From an uncultured Cytophagales bacterium (GTDB lineage: Bacteria; Bacteroidota; Bacteroidia; Cytophagales; Thermoflexibacteraceae): a DNA stretch of 64,000 nt. The translations under genes were made by a program, and so were the position numbers. The stretch spans positions 79,221 to 143,220 of the forward strand of contig CALHUI010000011.1 of the NCBI GenBank assembly GCA_938039675.1, written 5' to 3'. Below are positions 26,756 through 36,456 of this stretch, piece after piece (positions within the stretch are counted from its first letter, which is position 1; each line of letters starts with the position of its first letter). A model generated the notes under the pieces. It was not told the DNA's origin, made no database searches, and worked only from the letters and a program-made list of their open reading frames with translations.

Positions 26756-27601
26756 TTATCCAAAAACAGTAACACTTAATCGCATAGCCCTGCCAAAGGC
26801 TTCGTGATTAATCCCCGTAGAAATATGCTCACGCTCAAAATATTCAATCATAGCCTCAGTTGCTATGTTTCCTGTCAGTTCGTCTTTTGCCATCGGGCAG
26901 CCGCCAAACCCTCTCAACGCCCCGTCAAATCGCCGACAGCCAGCCTGCCATGCAGCAGCTACTTTGCGAACAGCCGTGCGGGGATGCGAATGGAAATGTG
27001 CCCCAAACTCAATATGAGGAAAAGCAGGTATCAATGTGCCAAATGCCCGCTTGATATTGTCCGGATTGGATACGCCAATCGTATCGGCAAGGGCAATGAT
27101 TTGAATACCTAACGCATTCATTTTCAATGTCATTTCTCCAAGTACATTCTCATTATAAGGGTCGCCGTAATGATTGCCGAAACCCATAGAAAAATAAACG
27201 ACTAATTGTTTGTCATGCGCTGTACACAATTGCTGTATTTCCTTAACCACTTCAATTGCCTCAGCTATGCTCTTGTTGGTATTGCGCAACTGGAAAGTTT
27301 CGGAAACAGACAGCGGAAAACCCAAATATCGGATTTCTGGGTAGCGCACTGCTATTTTAGCACCGCTGACACTTGCCACAATAGCAAGCAACTGCGTTGA
27401 GGTGGCCGACAAATCCAGTCCGGCAAGTACTTCAGCAGTGTCCCGCATTTGCGGTATCACCTTAGGCGATACAAAACTACCAAAATCAAGCGTATCAAAC
27501 CCGACTTTCAGCAAGGCATTCAGGTAATTGATTTTGACCTCCGTAGGCACAAAATCATGTAAACCCTGCATAGCATCGCGCGGGCACTCAATCAATTTCA
27601 T
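26756..27601 (-). CDS. Hydroxymethylglutaryl-CoA lyase
   Basis: 281 residues, standard for bacterial HMG-CoA lyase. It cleaves HMG-CoA to acetyl-CoA and acetoacetate in leucine catabolism. TIM-barrel features: ECPRDAMQGL, with the arginine and aspartate of the usual EVGPRDGLQ, then SFVSPKVIPQM, GAHFHSHP with the metal histidines, and the active-site cysteine loop GFGGCPMAKDELTGN. It fits functionally with the leucine dehydrogenase and acyl-CoA dehydrogenase genes elsewhere in the window. Upstream of the PAP2 gene in one unit. Confidence 0.94.
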   Translation of the reverse strand: MKLIECPRDAMQGLHDFVPTEVKINYLNALLKVGFDTLDFGSFVSPKVIPQMRDTAEVLAGLDLSATSTQLLAIVASVSGAKIAVRYPEIRYLGFPLSVSETFQLRNTNKSIAEAIEVVKEIQQLCTAHDKQLVVYFSMGFGNHYGDPYNENVLGEMTLKMNALGIQIIALADTIGVSNPDNIKRAFGTLIPAFPHIEFGAHFHSHPRTAVRKVAAAWQAGCRRFDGALRGFGGCPMAKDELTGNIATEAMIEYFEREHISTGINHEAFGRAMRLSVTVFG

Positions 27602-27677
27602 AGTAAAAGCAAAATGTTGTGCTGTTTATTGGCTGCGAATTTATTGCTTTGTGTGCAAAAGAATATAACTTTCGGAT

Positions 27678-28454
27678 ATGCTGACCAAACGCATCATTCC
27701 TTGTTTAGATATCAAAAACGGTAAGACCGTTAAAGGCATTAACTTCATCAATCTCATTGATGCAGGCGACCCTGTGGAACAGGCTGCTTACTATGCGCAA
27801 GCAGGTGCCGATGAGCTCGTTTTTCTGGACATCACCGCCACAGTGGAAGGACGTAAGACCTTAATAGAATTAGTCAAAAAAATTGCAAGAGAAATCAATA
27901 TTCCGTTTACGGTAGGTGGGGGCATCAGCCATGTTGCTGATGTAGATGCTTTGCTGAAAGCCGGTGCAGATAAAATCTCCATCAACTCCTCAGCAGTTCG
28001 CAATCCCGAAATTATTGGCCAAATGGCGCTCGAGTTTGGCAGCCAGTGCGTAGTTGTAGCTATTGACTCACGTAACCTAAACGGACAAGATATCGTTCAC
28101 ACACACGGGGGGCGCGTGCCCACTACGCTTCAAACGCTTGCATGGGCAAAAGAAGTACAAGAACGCGGCGCAGGGGAAATTCTACTCACTTCTATGGATC
28201 ATGACGGTACGAAAAGCGGATTTGCCAAGCAACTGACAGGCACAATGAGCCATATGCTTGAAATACCGGTAATAGCCTCCGGAGGAGCAGGAACAAAGGA
28301 ACATTTCGCCGAAATTTTTGAAAACGATGATGCCTCCGCTGCATTGGCTGCAAGCATTTTCCATTTTCGCGAAGTAGATATAACAGAATTAAAGCAGTAC
28401 TTGGTACAGCGGGGTTGCCCAATACGAACCATTTCAAAAAATTTAATTGCATAA
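27678..28454 (+). CDS. hisF: Imidazole glycerol phosphate synthase cyclase subunit
   Basis: 258 residues, beta/alpha barrel. Catalytic Asp11 ([10 protein letters not shown]) and Asp130 (VVVAIDSR) are present, along with phosphate-binding GGGISHV and ASGGAGT loops. HisF makes imidazole glycerol phosphate and AICAR together with HisH. No other his gene is next to it, although hisF normally sits between hisA and hisIE. TAACTTTC just upstream of the ATG resembles a -7 box with one mismatch. Confidence 0.97.
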   Translation: MLTKRIIPCLDIKNGKTVKGINFINLIDAGDPVEQAAYYAQAGADELVFLDITATVEGRKTLIELVKKIAREINIPFTVGGGISHVADVDALLKAGADKISINSSAVRNPEIIGQMALEFGSQCVVVAIDSRNLNGQDIVHTHGGRVPTTLQTLAWAKEVQERGAGEILLTSMDHDGTKSGFAKQLTGTMSHMLEIPVIASGGAGTKEHFAEIFENDDASAALAASIFHFREVDITELKQYLVQRGCPIRTISKNLIA

Positions 28455-28546
28455 AAGACTTTTATTAGGTAGTTTTGGCATGATAATATAATATATTTAT
28501 GGTAAACCGTGCAAGTACCAATAGCTAAATTTTACTCAGTAATCTT

Positions 28547-29908
28547 ATGAAAGTACAGTTTTGGTTTTGTTTCATCTTGTTATCTTCAGTAACCTCCTTC
28601 GCGGCTAAATCACAAGACGGCGGGCTTGAGTTTTTGCTTAGGGCTGAGGATTACAAAAAGAATAATCGGCCGAAGGAAGCTATTGACGAGTACAATAAAG
28701 CAATACAAGCCGACCCGGCCAATCCTGAATATGTTTTTCGCAAGGGTAAAACTTATATCCTATTGAAGGATATGGACAATGCCATCCAATGTTTTGAGAA
28801 AACCATCCAATTGCGTAAGGACTACTTAGGCGCATACACAAGGCTGGCAAGGCTTTATGCTGCCAAAAACAAAACCAACGAAGCCATAGAAGCATTCAAT
28901 AATGCTTTCAAATACGATAGCAACCCCAAAGAAAAAGTAGTATATAAAATCAACATTATCAAGCTGTTAATGAATGCGGGTAGATTCAAAGAGTCTGCAG
29001 AACACATTGCCGACGGCTTGGCATTAGACCCTAATAACTTGCAGTTACTTTTCTTCAATGCACATCTGAATAATAAGATTGGCAAGCACGATTTGGCTGT
29101 AAGAGACATGCTTAAAGCAACTTCTTTGATTACCAGCCAAGACCCACGGGACTTTGCTCGTTTTTACTATGAACTTGGTTTGGGCTACTACAAACTGGGT
29201 AAATATCAGGAAGCTCAGCAAGCATTTACCAAAGCCAACTTTGGCCCCTACAAGGTAAAAATTTTTGAAATGAGCCACATCTACTTCCAGCACCTTGCTA
29301 CCGCTTACTATAAGGTATATGAGTTGGAAGAAAGCAAAAAAATGGCAGAACAGGCCATCAAAATAAAGCCGGACTTCTCCCCTGCTCATGAAATGTTGGT
29401 CAATATCTCAAAAATGACATTAGACCAATCTTCCGTTATTAAGCAACAAAAACTGGCTGCCGAAGCTAGGAAAGAACCGGTGGAAAAAGCCTTAGCTCTT
29501 TCAAAAGTAGCACAGAGTGAAATTGGTGCAGGGTTGTATAACGAGGCAATTGCTTCGGCCGATGCCTGCCTTGCCATTCAGCCCACTAACTATCAGGTTG
29601 CTTTTATTAAAGCCGTTGCCTTATCTAAGCTAAACAATCTTAACGAGTCCATAACCGTTATTAATGACATTCTGAATAAGTTTCAAGGAGTGGACCCTGA
29701 AACCAAAGCACAGGTTTACTTTTTGCAAGGTTTAGTTTTCAACAAAATGAAAAACTTCAAAGCCGCCAACGAAGCATTCAAGAAAGCAGACCAAAGCAGT
29801 TTCAAATACGCCGCTATCCATGAGTTGCGCAAAAACAATGATGACAGCGTAGCCGAAAAAGACATAGAAAGTGGTGGCGAAATCAGTGATAATAGTAAAG
29901 ATGACTAA
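28547..29908 (+). CDS. Secreted/periplasmic tetratricopeptide repeat protein
   Basis: 453 residues. N-terminal signal peptide (MKVQFWFCFILLSSVTSFAAKS) followed by about nine TPR units covering residues 25-430, e.g. AIDEYNKAIQADPANPEYVF, AIQCFEKTIQLRKDYLGAYT, YKLGKYQEAQQAFTKANFG and AIASADACLAIQPTNYQ. The C-terminus is acidic (NDDSVAEKDIESGGEISDNS). The role would be as a scaffold in the periplasm or at the outer membrane; no partner is indicated. It overlaps the tail of the small minus-strand frame at 29883. Confidence 0.88.
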   Translation: MKVQFWFCFILLSSVTSFAAKSQDGGLEFLLRAEDYKKNNRPKEAIDEYNKAIQADPANPEYVFRKGKTYILLKDMDNAIQCFEKTIQLRKDYLGAYTRLARLYAAKNKTNEAIEAFNNAFKYDSNPKEKVVYKINIIKLLMNAGRFKESAEHIADGLALDPNNLQLLFFNAHLNNKIGKHDLAVRDMLKATSLITSQDPRDFARFYYELGLGYYKLGKYQEAQQAFTKANFGPYKVKIFEMSHIYFQHLATAYYKVYELEESKKMAEQAIKIKPDFSPAHEMLVNISKMTLDQSSVIKQQKLAAEARKEPVEKALALSKVAQSEIGAGLYNEAIASADACLAIQPTNYQVAFIKAVALSKLNNLNESITVINDILNKFQGVDPETKAQVYFLQGLVFNKMKNFKAANEAFKKADQSSFKYAAIHELRKNNDDSVAEKDIESGGEISDNSKDD

Positions 29909-30074
29909 ACTTTTCAATTGCTTTTGATAGACTTTCCTGAAAATAAACACTGGCGCAAGGATATTCTCCCTCCATCGTTTTTATTTTATACGGGTCAATA
30001 TACACAGCAGTTTTTCTTTTGAATACGGATGTCAGGCGGATGCTACAGTTTTTCGCTGATTTGTAAATCTCCAA
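29883..30074 (-). CDS. Possible small protein lacking a normal start codon
   Basis: 63 codons from a TTG at 30074. The frame is open further upstream to the TAA of the phosphatase gene (30126-30128), giving IFYASHGSISEYGLEIYKSA. The text KTAVYIDPYKIKTMEGEYPC..YFQESLSKAIEKFSH looks protein-like, with helix and strand patterns and no low complexity. No ATG precedes it except an internal one. Candidate explanations are a TTG or ATT start, a gene that lost its start, or stop-codon readthrough from the upstream gene, with which it is in frame. No family recognised. Confidence 0.4.
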   Translation of the reverse strand: MEIYKSAKNCSIRLTSVFKRKTAVYIDPYKIKTMEGEYPCASVYFQESLSKAIEKFSHLYYYH

Positions 30075-30125
30075 TCCGTATTCCGAAATGCTCCCATGCG
30101 ATGCGTAAAAAATTTGCTTGCCTGC

Positions 30126-31511
30126 TTATGCCTGCCTGTTCAACAAGCGCATAATGACATGATACACCTCAGTAGGCGCACAAATTACCTGATTGGGCAA
30201 ACAAGAAACATAACGGGCTGCCAACAAAGGCTTATCTTCCGGCCGGTCTGCTATGCGCCCGTGCGAGCCGCCTATGAGCGAGGCATCCAACGGGATAACA
30301 TCCATCAGCATACGAAAACCAAGCTTTTTTTTCAATAGTTTCCATCCTATCCGCAACGGCATCAAGGGCTTTTGGGGGTCGGTAAACATCTCAACAGGGT
30401 CGTAGCCTGGCTTTTTGTGGATATCTACTATACGAGCAAAATCGGGGGCATGGCGGTCATCTAACCAATAATAATAAGTGAACCAACTTTTTGTATCGGC
30501 AACAGCTACCAAATCGCCGGCGCGCTCGTGGGTTAGGTGGTGTACTTTTTTTCCTTGCTCATCTAATATAAGTTCTACACCTTCGGTTTGCTGCAACAAA
30601 CTCTTTACCTGGAGCAAAAGTGTTGAGTCGTTGATGTAAATATGTGCCAACTGATGGTCTGCCACAGCAAAAACCCGACTTGCTCCTGCGTCGAGCAACT
30701 CGGTTGCATCATGTTCGTGGCGTACTTGCAACCAACCTTTTTGCCGGAACAGGCGGTTTAAATGGATAGGGTGCGATACGTCAGTAATGCCATATTCTGA
30801 AAGCAACAACACTTCTGCCCCAAGCCGTTCGTAGAATTGTATCAAATCGGCACACAGGGCATCTATTTGTCGCAAATCTTCGGGAATGGTTGGATGCTGT
30901 GTGCCAAACCTTTGAAAGTTATAGTCTAAGTGGGGTAGGTAAATCAGTGTAAGCGTCGGGTTGTGCCATTCGTCTACCAATTTACTTGCCTCGGCAATCC
31001 AACGAGAGGAGCGAATGGAGGTACGAGGCCCCCAGAAATCGAACAGAGGAAAAATGCCGAGTTGCTCTTGCAATTTATCACGCAAATCGGCGGGATGGGA
31101 ATAACAATCGGGTGTTTTGCGGCCATCTGCCCAATATTGGGGACGCGGCGTAACACTGTAGTCGGCTGTACTGTACATATTGTACCACCAAAACATATTA
31201 CAAACCGTAAAGTCGGGGTCATGCAAGCGTGCTTCATCCCATACCTTGGGTACTTGTACTAACTTGTTGGATTGTTTCCAGAATTTTACCTCACACTCGG
31301 CTCGGTCATACCAGCCGTTGCCTACAATGCCGTGTTCGGATGGCCATTTACCTGTAAGATAGGTAGTTTGCACCGAGCAGGTTACGGCAGGCAGCATATT
31401 TTCAACAGGCATTGCCCGCCCTTTGGCTATCCATTGTTTTAAAAACGGCGTATGTTCGCCTATCAGTGCGCCGCAAAGCCCCACCACATTAATTACAACT
31501 GTCTTTTTCAT
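30126..31511 (-). CDS. Alkaline phosphatase / nucleotide pyrophosphatase superfamily protein
   Basis: 461 residues, no signal peptide. The probable nucleophile loop is MLPAVTCSVQTTYLTG, with the HGIVGNGWYDR segment characteristic of the type I phosphodiesterase group. Further metal-site pieces are LPHLDYNFQRFG, LSEYGITDVSHP and GGSHGRI. The first aspartate of the classical site is not evident (VVINVVGLCG). Homologues of this subgroup occur in Bacteroidota, including the EboF-like proteins of ebo clusters, but no ebo genes are here. It starts 3 nt after rel, so it is co-transcribed with the stringent-response gene. Confidence 0.85.
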   Translation of the reverse strand: MKKTVVINVVGLCGALIGEHTPFLKQWIAKGRAMPVENMLPAVTCSVQTTYLTGKWPSEHGIVGNGWYDRAECEVKFWKQSNKLVQVPKVWDEARLHDPDFTVCNMFWWYNMYSTADYSVTPRPQYWADGRKTPDCYSHPADLRDKLQEQLGIFPLFDFWGPRTSIRSSRWIAEASKLVDEWHNPTLTLIYLPHLDYNFQRFGTQHPTIPEDLRQIDALCADLIQFYERLGAEVLLLSEYGITDVSHPIHLNRLFRQKGWLQVRHEHDATELLDAGASRVFAVADHQLAHIYINDSTLLLQVKSLLQQTEGVELILDEQGKKVHHLTHERAGDLVAVADTKSWFTYYYWLDDRHAPDFARIVDIHKKPGYDPVEMFTDPQKPLMPLRIGWKLLKKKLGFRMLMDVIPLDASLIGGSHGRIADRPEDKPLLAARYVSCLPNQVICAPTEVYHVIMRLLNRQA

Positions 31512-31514
31512 GCT

Positions 31515-33980
31515 TTATAAAACGCTGCGCTCTACTCCCTTAATACCTTCTGTTTTTTTAAGGTCTTTCATCAGGTTATCGAGTTGGTCTATACTCTGTA
31601 CACGCACCACTATCTGCCCTTCAAACAGCCCATTTGTTTCACCCATTGTAATGGAACGCATACTTACTTTATGTGCATGGATAACTTGCGTAACTTCGTT
31701 TACGATACCATTTCTGTCAAATCCGTACATGTTCAGTGCCACCTCATAGTACATGGGTGCAGGCGGAGGCGGAGGCGCAGGTATTGCTTCTACTGCCGGT
31801 AATTCTTCCGGTGTGGGAGGAACTGCCCCTTTTAAAGTTTCTATTTGTACAGGAGTTTTGGCAGAAGCCTCGCGATGGTTTGTTGCTTTATCATCGTCAA
31901 TCCATTCCAGCGGAATAACTCTGCTGTTATCTTTTGCCATTTGATTGATGGCATTGATACAGTCTACCCGATGCACCATCAGGCGGCGGCTGACGGTCAT
32001 ATAACCGATGACTTCATCGCCCTTCACAGGGGAGCAGCATTTGGCAAGCGTGTATACAATCTCGCCCGTATGCCCGCCGATTTGCAGTTTGGCTGTATTG
32101 GGTTTGAGATTTTTAACAGATTTTTCATTGGGAAGAGGTGCGGGCTTCTCAGTATTTTTCAGTTCGTTTACCAACCCCCTGATGACCTCTTTTAACTGGT
32201 TATGAGGCAGCTCATCTTTTCCTAACTTTTCTTCAAACTCAATAATGGACTTCTGATTGAACTTTTGGGCAAGTTTGAGACGGAACTCTTCCGTTTGGGG
32301 AACGGCAATATGCAACTGCTCTATTTTCCGTTTGATTATTTCGCGCCCTTTTTCAGCATAATAGTTGCGCTTGCTATTTAGAAACTGGCTGATTTTACTT
32401 TGTGTTCGTTTATTATTGACTATTTTTAGCCAGTCTGTCGTTGCATTAGGCAAGCTGCTTTTAATAATTTCAACTTTTTCTCCATTTTTTAACTGATAAC
32501 TAATAGGCATAAGTTTGCCGTTTACCTTCGCCCCGAGGCAGTGCAGCCCAAGGTCGGTATGAATCATAAAGGCAAAGTCCAGCACAGTAGAGCCATTGCG
32601 CAATATTTTCATATGGCCTTTGGGCGTAAACACATAAATTTCTTCTTCGTGCAGTTCTTTATGTATTTCGCCCATCATTTCCAGCGCATCCAAGTCGCGG
32701 TTTTCCAGCGTTTCGCGGATGCGGTTCAGCCAACTTTCCATCGTATTGACGGGTGGCTTAGCCCCTTTATCGGGATTTTTTTCTTTGTATTTCCAGTGGG
32801 CCGCCAGACCTTTTTCGGCCACCTCATCCATGCGCTTGCTGCGAATCTGCACTTCTACCCACTGACCTGTGTGGCTCATAACGGTAATGTGCAGCGACTC
32901 ATACCCGTTGCTGCGCGGGTGGTCAATCCAATTGCGCATGCGTGAAGGATTGGATTGGTAAAAATCGGTTACAATGGAAAAAGCAACCCAACAATCTTCT
33001 TTTTCTTTGTCTGGCGGTGAATCCAAAATAATCCGAATGGCAAAAAGGTCAAAAACATCTTCAAAGCGTATCTTTTGTTTCTCCATCTTGTTGTAAATGG
33101 AAGAAACCGCTTTTACACGGCTTTTAATGGTAAACTTAAAGCCGCGCTCTTTGAGTTTTGCATCTATTGGCTTAATAAAATCCTTTACAAATTTGTCGCG
33201 CTCGGGCTGTGTCTTTTTAATTTTATAAAGAATTTCGTTGTAAATCTCCGGCGATTTGTATTTCAAACACAAATCCTCAAGCTCACTTTTAATTTCATAT
33301 AAACCCAACCGATGTGCTAAGGGCGCATAAATCAGTTGTGTTTCCGAAATGGTGCGGAGTTGTTTGTCGCGCCTCATACTGTCCAGCGTCCGCATATTAT
33401 GCAAGCGGTCGGCTATTTTAATCAGCACCACGCGAATGTCTTGCGACAAATTGAGCAATACTTTGCGGAAGTTTTCTATCTGCTCAGTAGTGGTCGCATC
33501 CAGCGTAGTATCTTTAATTTTTGTCAGCCCGTCTATGATGTGCGCTTCTTTGTCGCCAAACTTGCGGCGAATATCCTCTATGGTAATATCTGTATCTTCC
33601 ACTACATCGTGCAAGAAGGCACATATAACAGAAGTGGCGCCCAGTCCCATTTGCTCTACTACAATGCGTGCCACTTCAAGCGGATGGTAAATGTAGGGCT
33701 CCCCGGACTTGCGTCGCTCGCTTCGGTGCGCCTCTTCGGCCATTTCAAAAGCTGCTTTGATGCGCTTCAAATCCTCCTTCGGGTTCTTTAAAACCGGGCT
33801 GACTTTGCGAAGCACCTGACGGTAGCGACGTAGAATCTCCTTGCGTTCTTCCTCCAATTGCCTATCGGCAGGTACGACCGCTGTTATATCTTGAATAATG
33901 GATTTTTGATGAAACTCCGGCACGTCAGTATCAGCTGCCAGTAATGTATTTGGAGCAGGCGAGTTGGGATTATCTTTCAT
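31515..33980 (-). CDS. rel: Bifunctional (p)ppGpp synthetase/hydrolase (RelA/SpoT)
   Basis: About 821 residues from the ATG at 33980; a GTG six codons earlier is the alternative. The HD hydrolase domain is intact (AFLHDVVEDTD, RLHNMRTLDSM). The synthetase domain has KAVSSIYNKMEKQKI and GYESLHITV; a TGS domain follows (EIYVFTPKGHM), then a zinc-finger-like region with KCCSPVKGDEVIGY and a C-terminal ACT domain. An unusual Pro-rich insertion (VEAIPAPPPPPAP) of about 45 residues separates the zinc-finger region from ACT. It makes and degrades the alarmone that controls growth and ribosome synthesis. Confidence 0.97.
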   Translation of the reverse strand: MKDNPNSPAPNTLLAADTDVPEFHQKSIIQDITAVVPADRQLEEERKEILRRYRQVLRKVSPVLKNPKEDLKRIKAAFEMAEEAHRSERRKSGEPYIYHPLEVARIVVEQMGLGATSVICAFLHDVVEDTDITIEDIRRKFGDKEAHIIDGLTKIKDTTLDATTTEQIENFRKVLLNLSQDIRVVLIKIADRLHNMRTLDSMRRDKQLRTISETQLIYAPLAHRLGLYEIKSELEDLCLKYKSPEIYNEILYKIKKTQPERDKFVKDFIKPIDAKLKERGFKFTIKSRVKAVSSIYNKMEKQKIRFEDVFDLFAIRIILDSPPDKEKEDCWVAFSIVTDFYQSNPSRMRNWIDHPRSNGYESLHITVMSHTGQWVEVQIRSKRMDEVAEKGLAAHWKYKEKNPDKGAKPPVNTMESWLNRIRETLENRDLDALEMMGEIHKELHEEEIYVFTPKGHMKILRNGSTVLDFAFMIHTDLGLHCLGAKVNGKLMPISYQLKNGEKVEIIKSSLPNATTDWLKIVNNKRTQSKISQFLNSKRNYYAEKGREIIKRKIEQLHIAVPQTEEFRLKLAQKFNQKSIIEFEEKLGKDELPHNQLKEVIRGLVNELKNTEKPAPLPNEKSVKNLKPNTAKLQIGGHTGEIVYTLAKCCSPVKGDEVIGYMTVSRRLMVHRVDCINAINQMAKDNSRVIPLEWIDDDKATNHREASAKTPVQIETLKGAVPPTPEELPAVEAIPAPPPPPAPMYYEVALNMYGFDRNGIVNEVTQVIHAHKVSMRSITMGETNGLFEGQIVVRVQSIDQLDNLMKDLKKTEGIKGVERSVL

Positions 33981-34020
33981 ACTTAAAGATGCGTGCACTA
34001 AGAAAAAATTACAAAGAAAG

Positions 34021-34050
34021 TTGAGTTTTCAGAGAAGTGAATTACTTTTG
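34021..34050 (+). promoter_or_regulatory. Promoter of tRNA-Leu(TAG)
   Basis: TTG (34021-34023), 19-nt spacer, TACTTTTG (34043-34050); the tRNA begins 13 nt later. Exact match with ideal spacing. Confidence 0.78.
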
Positions 34051-34062
34051 CCGAACTTTTGA

Positions 34063-34144
<82 letters not shown>

Positions 34145-34217
34145 CTCAATAGTTTGAATGTGTTGGTTTTTGCCGACCTTATTACCACCTCTTTATTAGC
34201 TTAATTTATTCAGAGCC

Positions 34218-35570
34218 TTGGAAATCACACTAGAAAAAACTGACTCCCTGACTGCCTCCATTAAAATTATACTCAATCAGGCAGATTACCAAGACAGGAT
34301 TGAAAAAAAAATAAAGGAGTACGCGCGCACGGCGCAAATTAAAGGTTTCCGACCCGGCAAAGTTCCGGCAGGAATGATTCGCAAAATGTATGGCAAGTCC
34401 ATCAAAGTTTCGGAAGTTTCCGCAACCTCTACGGATGCACTGGAAAGCTATCTGAAAGATAATAACATCCAGATTCTGGGCGGCCCGATAATAAGCCAAG
34501 CTACTCAAAACAGCAACTACGACTGGGAAAATCAAACCGATTTTGAGTTCTCTTACGATATTGGGCTGAAACCTCAAATTACACTCTCAGTAGGTAAGAA
34601 TATCGTCGTAGCTAAGCCTAAGGCTCAAGTTACCGATGCGCAAATTGATGAAACCATTGAAAATCTGCGCAATATGAAAGCCAACTATCAGGAGCAGGAA
34701 GAAGTAACTGACCAACCAAACGTTACTGTCTATGGCTTCATAGTTACGGCTAATGGCGAGGCTGTGAAAGTGCCAAGCTACAATAACCCTGATGAGCTGC
34801 GCGACCTGTTTACTGCCGATGCTAAAGGCTACGGTGTAGTATCCATCGGGCAAATTGGCGAGCATAAGTCGCTTTTCTTGGGTAAGAAGAAAAATGACAC
34901 CGTTACTTTTGACCTCCGCACCCTGTTCCCGTCCGATGCACAAGTGAGCGAATTTTTCGGGATGGACGCAAACATGGTCAAAAATATCAGCGGCGAATTT
35001 GTGATGACCATCGGTAATATCTCCGTCAAACAATTGCCTGAGTTGAATCAGGAACTGTTTGAAGCAATTTTTGGGCCGGGCAAAGTACAAAGCGAAGAAG
35101 ATTTCCGCCAACAACTGCGCAACATTAAAACCCGAGAAGCCGAAATTGCTCAAAAAGACCAGATGCTGAATCAATTTCAGACACAACTGCTGGAAGCACA
35201 TAATTTTGACCTGCCCGATTCGTTCATGAAGCGCTGGCTGGCTGCCAATAACCCTAACCTGAGCGAAGCACAAATTACCGAATCATACGACAGCTACCGC
35301 GATACGATGCGTTTTGAAATATTGGTTTCAGAATTAGCCAATGCAAAAAACATCAAGGTAGATATGCAGGATATCGTAGCACGCCTGAGCGATATCAATT
35401 TCATGCAAATTGTACGCATGGGCTACTACAACATGGTGGGTATGGAAAATATGCTTGCCATGCGTATGTTGCAAGACCAAGAAAATCGCCAAAAGGTAGA
35501 TGATTATTTCCGCCTGACCTTGCTGCATAAAGTATTTGATGCTTACAGAGACGACATTACTATCCAGTAG
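34218..35570 (+). CDS. tig: Trigger factor
   Basis: 450 residues. Ribosome-associated chaperone for nascent chains. The N-terminus MEITLEKTDSLTASIKI lines up with the family start, and its first codon is TTG (34218) rather than ATG; no ATG is available before conserved sequence. The ribosome-docking signature GFRPGKVP is present. The central region shows only weak resemblance to the FKBP-type isomerase domain, which is often degraded in Bacteroidota. The C-terminal arms are helical (SFMKRWLAANNPNL, NRQKVDDYFRLTLLHKVFDA). Follows tRNA-Leu by 73 nt; ends at a strong terminator. Confidence 0.93.
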   Translation: MEITLEKTDSLTASIKIILNQADYQDRIEKKIKEYARTAQIKGFRPGKVPAGMIRKMYGKSIKVSEVSATSTDALESYLKDNNIQILGGPIISQATQNSNYDWENQTDFEFSYDIGLKPQITLSVGKNIVVAKPKAQVTDAQIDETIENLRNMKANYQEQEEVTDQPNVTVYGFIVTANGEAVKVPSYNNPDELRDLFTADAKGYGVVSIGQIGEHKSLFLGKKKNDTVTFDLRTLFPSDAQVSEFFGMDANMVKNISGEFVMTIGNISVKQLPELNQELFEAIFGPGKVQSEEDFRQQLRNIKTREAEIAQKDQMLNQFQTQLLEAHNFDLPDSFMKRWLAANNPNLSEAQITESYDSYRDTMRFEILVSELANAKNIKVDMQDIVARLSDINFMQIVRMGYYNMVGMENMLAMRMLQDQENRQKVDDYFRLTLLHKVFDAYRDDITIQ

Positions 35571-35586
35571 TCCGATAATATCCCTT

Positions 35587-35631
35587 GCGAAAAGCAGTTG
35601 AGCATAGGCGCACAACTGCTTTTCGCTTTTT
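35587..35631 (+). terminator. Strong terminator after tig
   Basis: A perfect 14-bp stem, GCGAAAAGCAGTTG (35587-35600) with CAACTGCTTTTCGC (35613-35626), followed by TTTTTA. Confidence 0.9.
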
Positions 35632-35688
35632 ATCTGAGTCCGTAACCGGTATTTTTGCAAAGGTTGTTTCACAAGTTCTTGCCACACC

Positions 35689-36371
35689 ATGCCTTTAATT
35701 GCTGCCACTGCCAACGACTTGGATTTTTTCTATCAGTTATACATGCACCCTAAGAATAATATCTGGCTGCTGTATGCTGCCATGCCGCCCGATAAGTTTC
35801 GCCCTATCTATGCAGACTTGCTCGCCAAAGGCGTTTTATGACAATATAAAACAGCTGACAGCATTCCTGCGGGTATGTGCAAACTGATACCCTACACACA
35901 CCACACGGCACATGTGGTGTGTATCTGGGCAGGGTTGCCATAGACCCAGACCTGTCGGGAAGAGGCTACGGCACTGCCATGTTGCAGGAAATTATCGGGT
36001 ATGCCCGCGCAAAAGGATTTCGCCGCATAGAACTTAGCGTTACCGTAGGCAATGATACTGCAAAAAAACTGTATGAAAAGGTCGGCTTTCTTCAGGAAGG
36101 TGTTTTGCGTGAGTTTGCTTTTCCGGAAACAGAAAACCGCTATGCCGACGAAATTCTGATGTTCATCCTGATTCGACTTCGGATGAAAAAAACAGCGAAA
36201 AATCGCATTATCCACAACAACCTGCGTACTTACCTCACGTTTGCCGCAAGGTATGCAGGAATTATGCAAAGTGCATCGACTGTTTGCTACTGTACCCCTT
36301 GCAATTACGAAAAAGCACAAGTAGTTCGCAAAATTTCTTTATGTAAACTATTAAAAAAACGGATGTTTTAA
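35689..36371 (+). pseudogene. GNAT acetyltransferase gene broken by a stop and a frameshift
   Basis: From the ATG at 35689 the frame encodes MPLIAATANDLDFFYQLYMH and so on until TGA at 35839-35841. Beyond the stop the same frame continues QYKTADSIPAGMC..TAHVV, then loses phase in the GTGGTGTGT repeat near 35912-35920. The adjacent frame resumes with YLGRVAIDPDLSGRGYGTAM, an intact acetyl-CoA motif, and FRRIELSVTVGNDTAKKLYE to the domain end near ADEILMFIL. The last 60 residues of the open frame are probably not native. Restoring one codon and one indel gives an ordinary GNAT of about 165 residues. Confidence 0.75.
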
Positions 36372-36456
36372 CCTAAAAGGTTTAAAAGACCTGTTAGTTT
36401 GGAGTACAAACCTTTGCACTGAAAATGTGAGGATACTGTGAACTTTGCCCAATCGC

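Noticed and set aside
34587..35273. 228-codon minus-strand frame
   Set aside because: Antisense to trigger factor; no domain or start signal.
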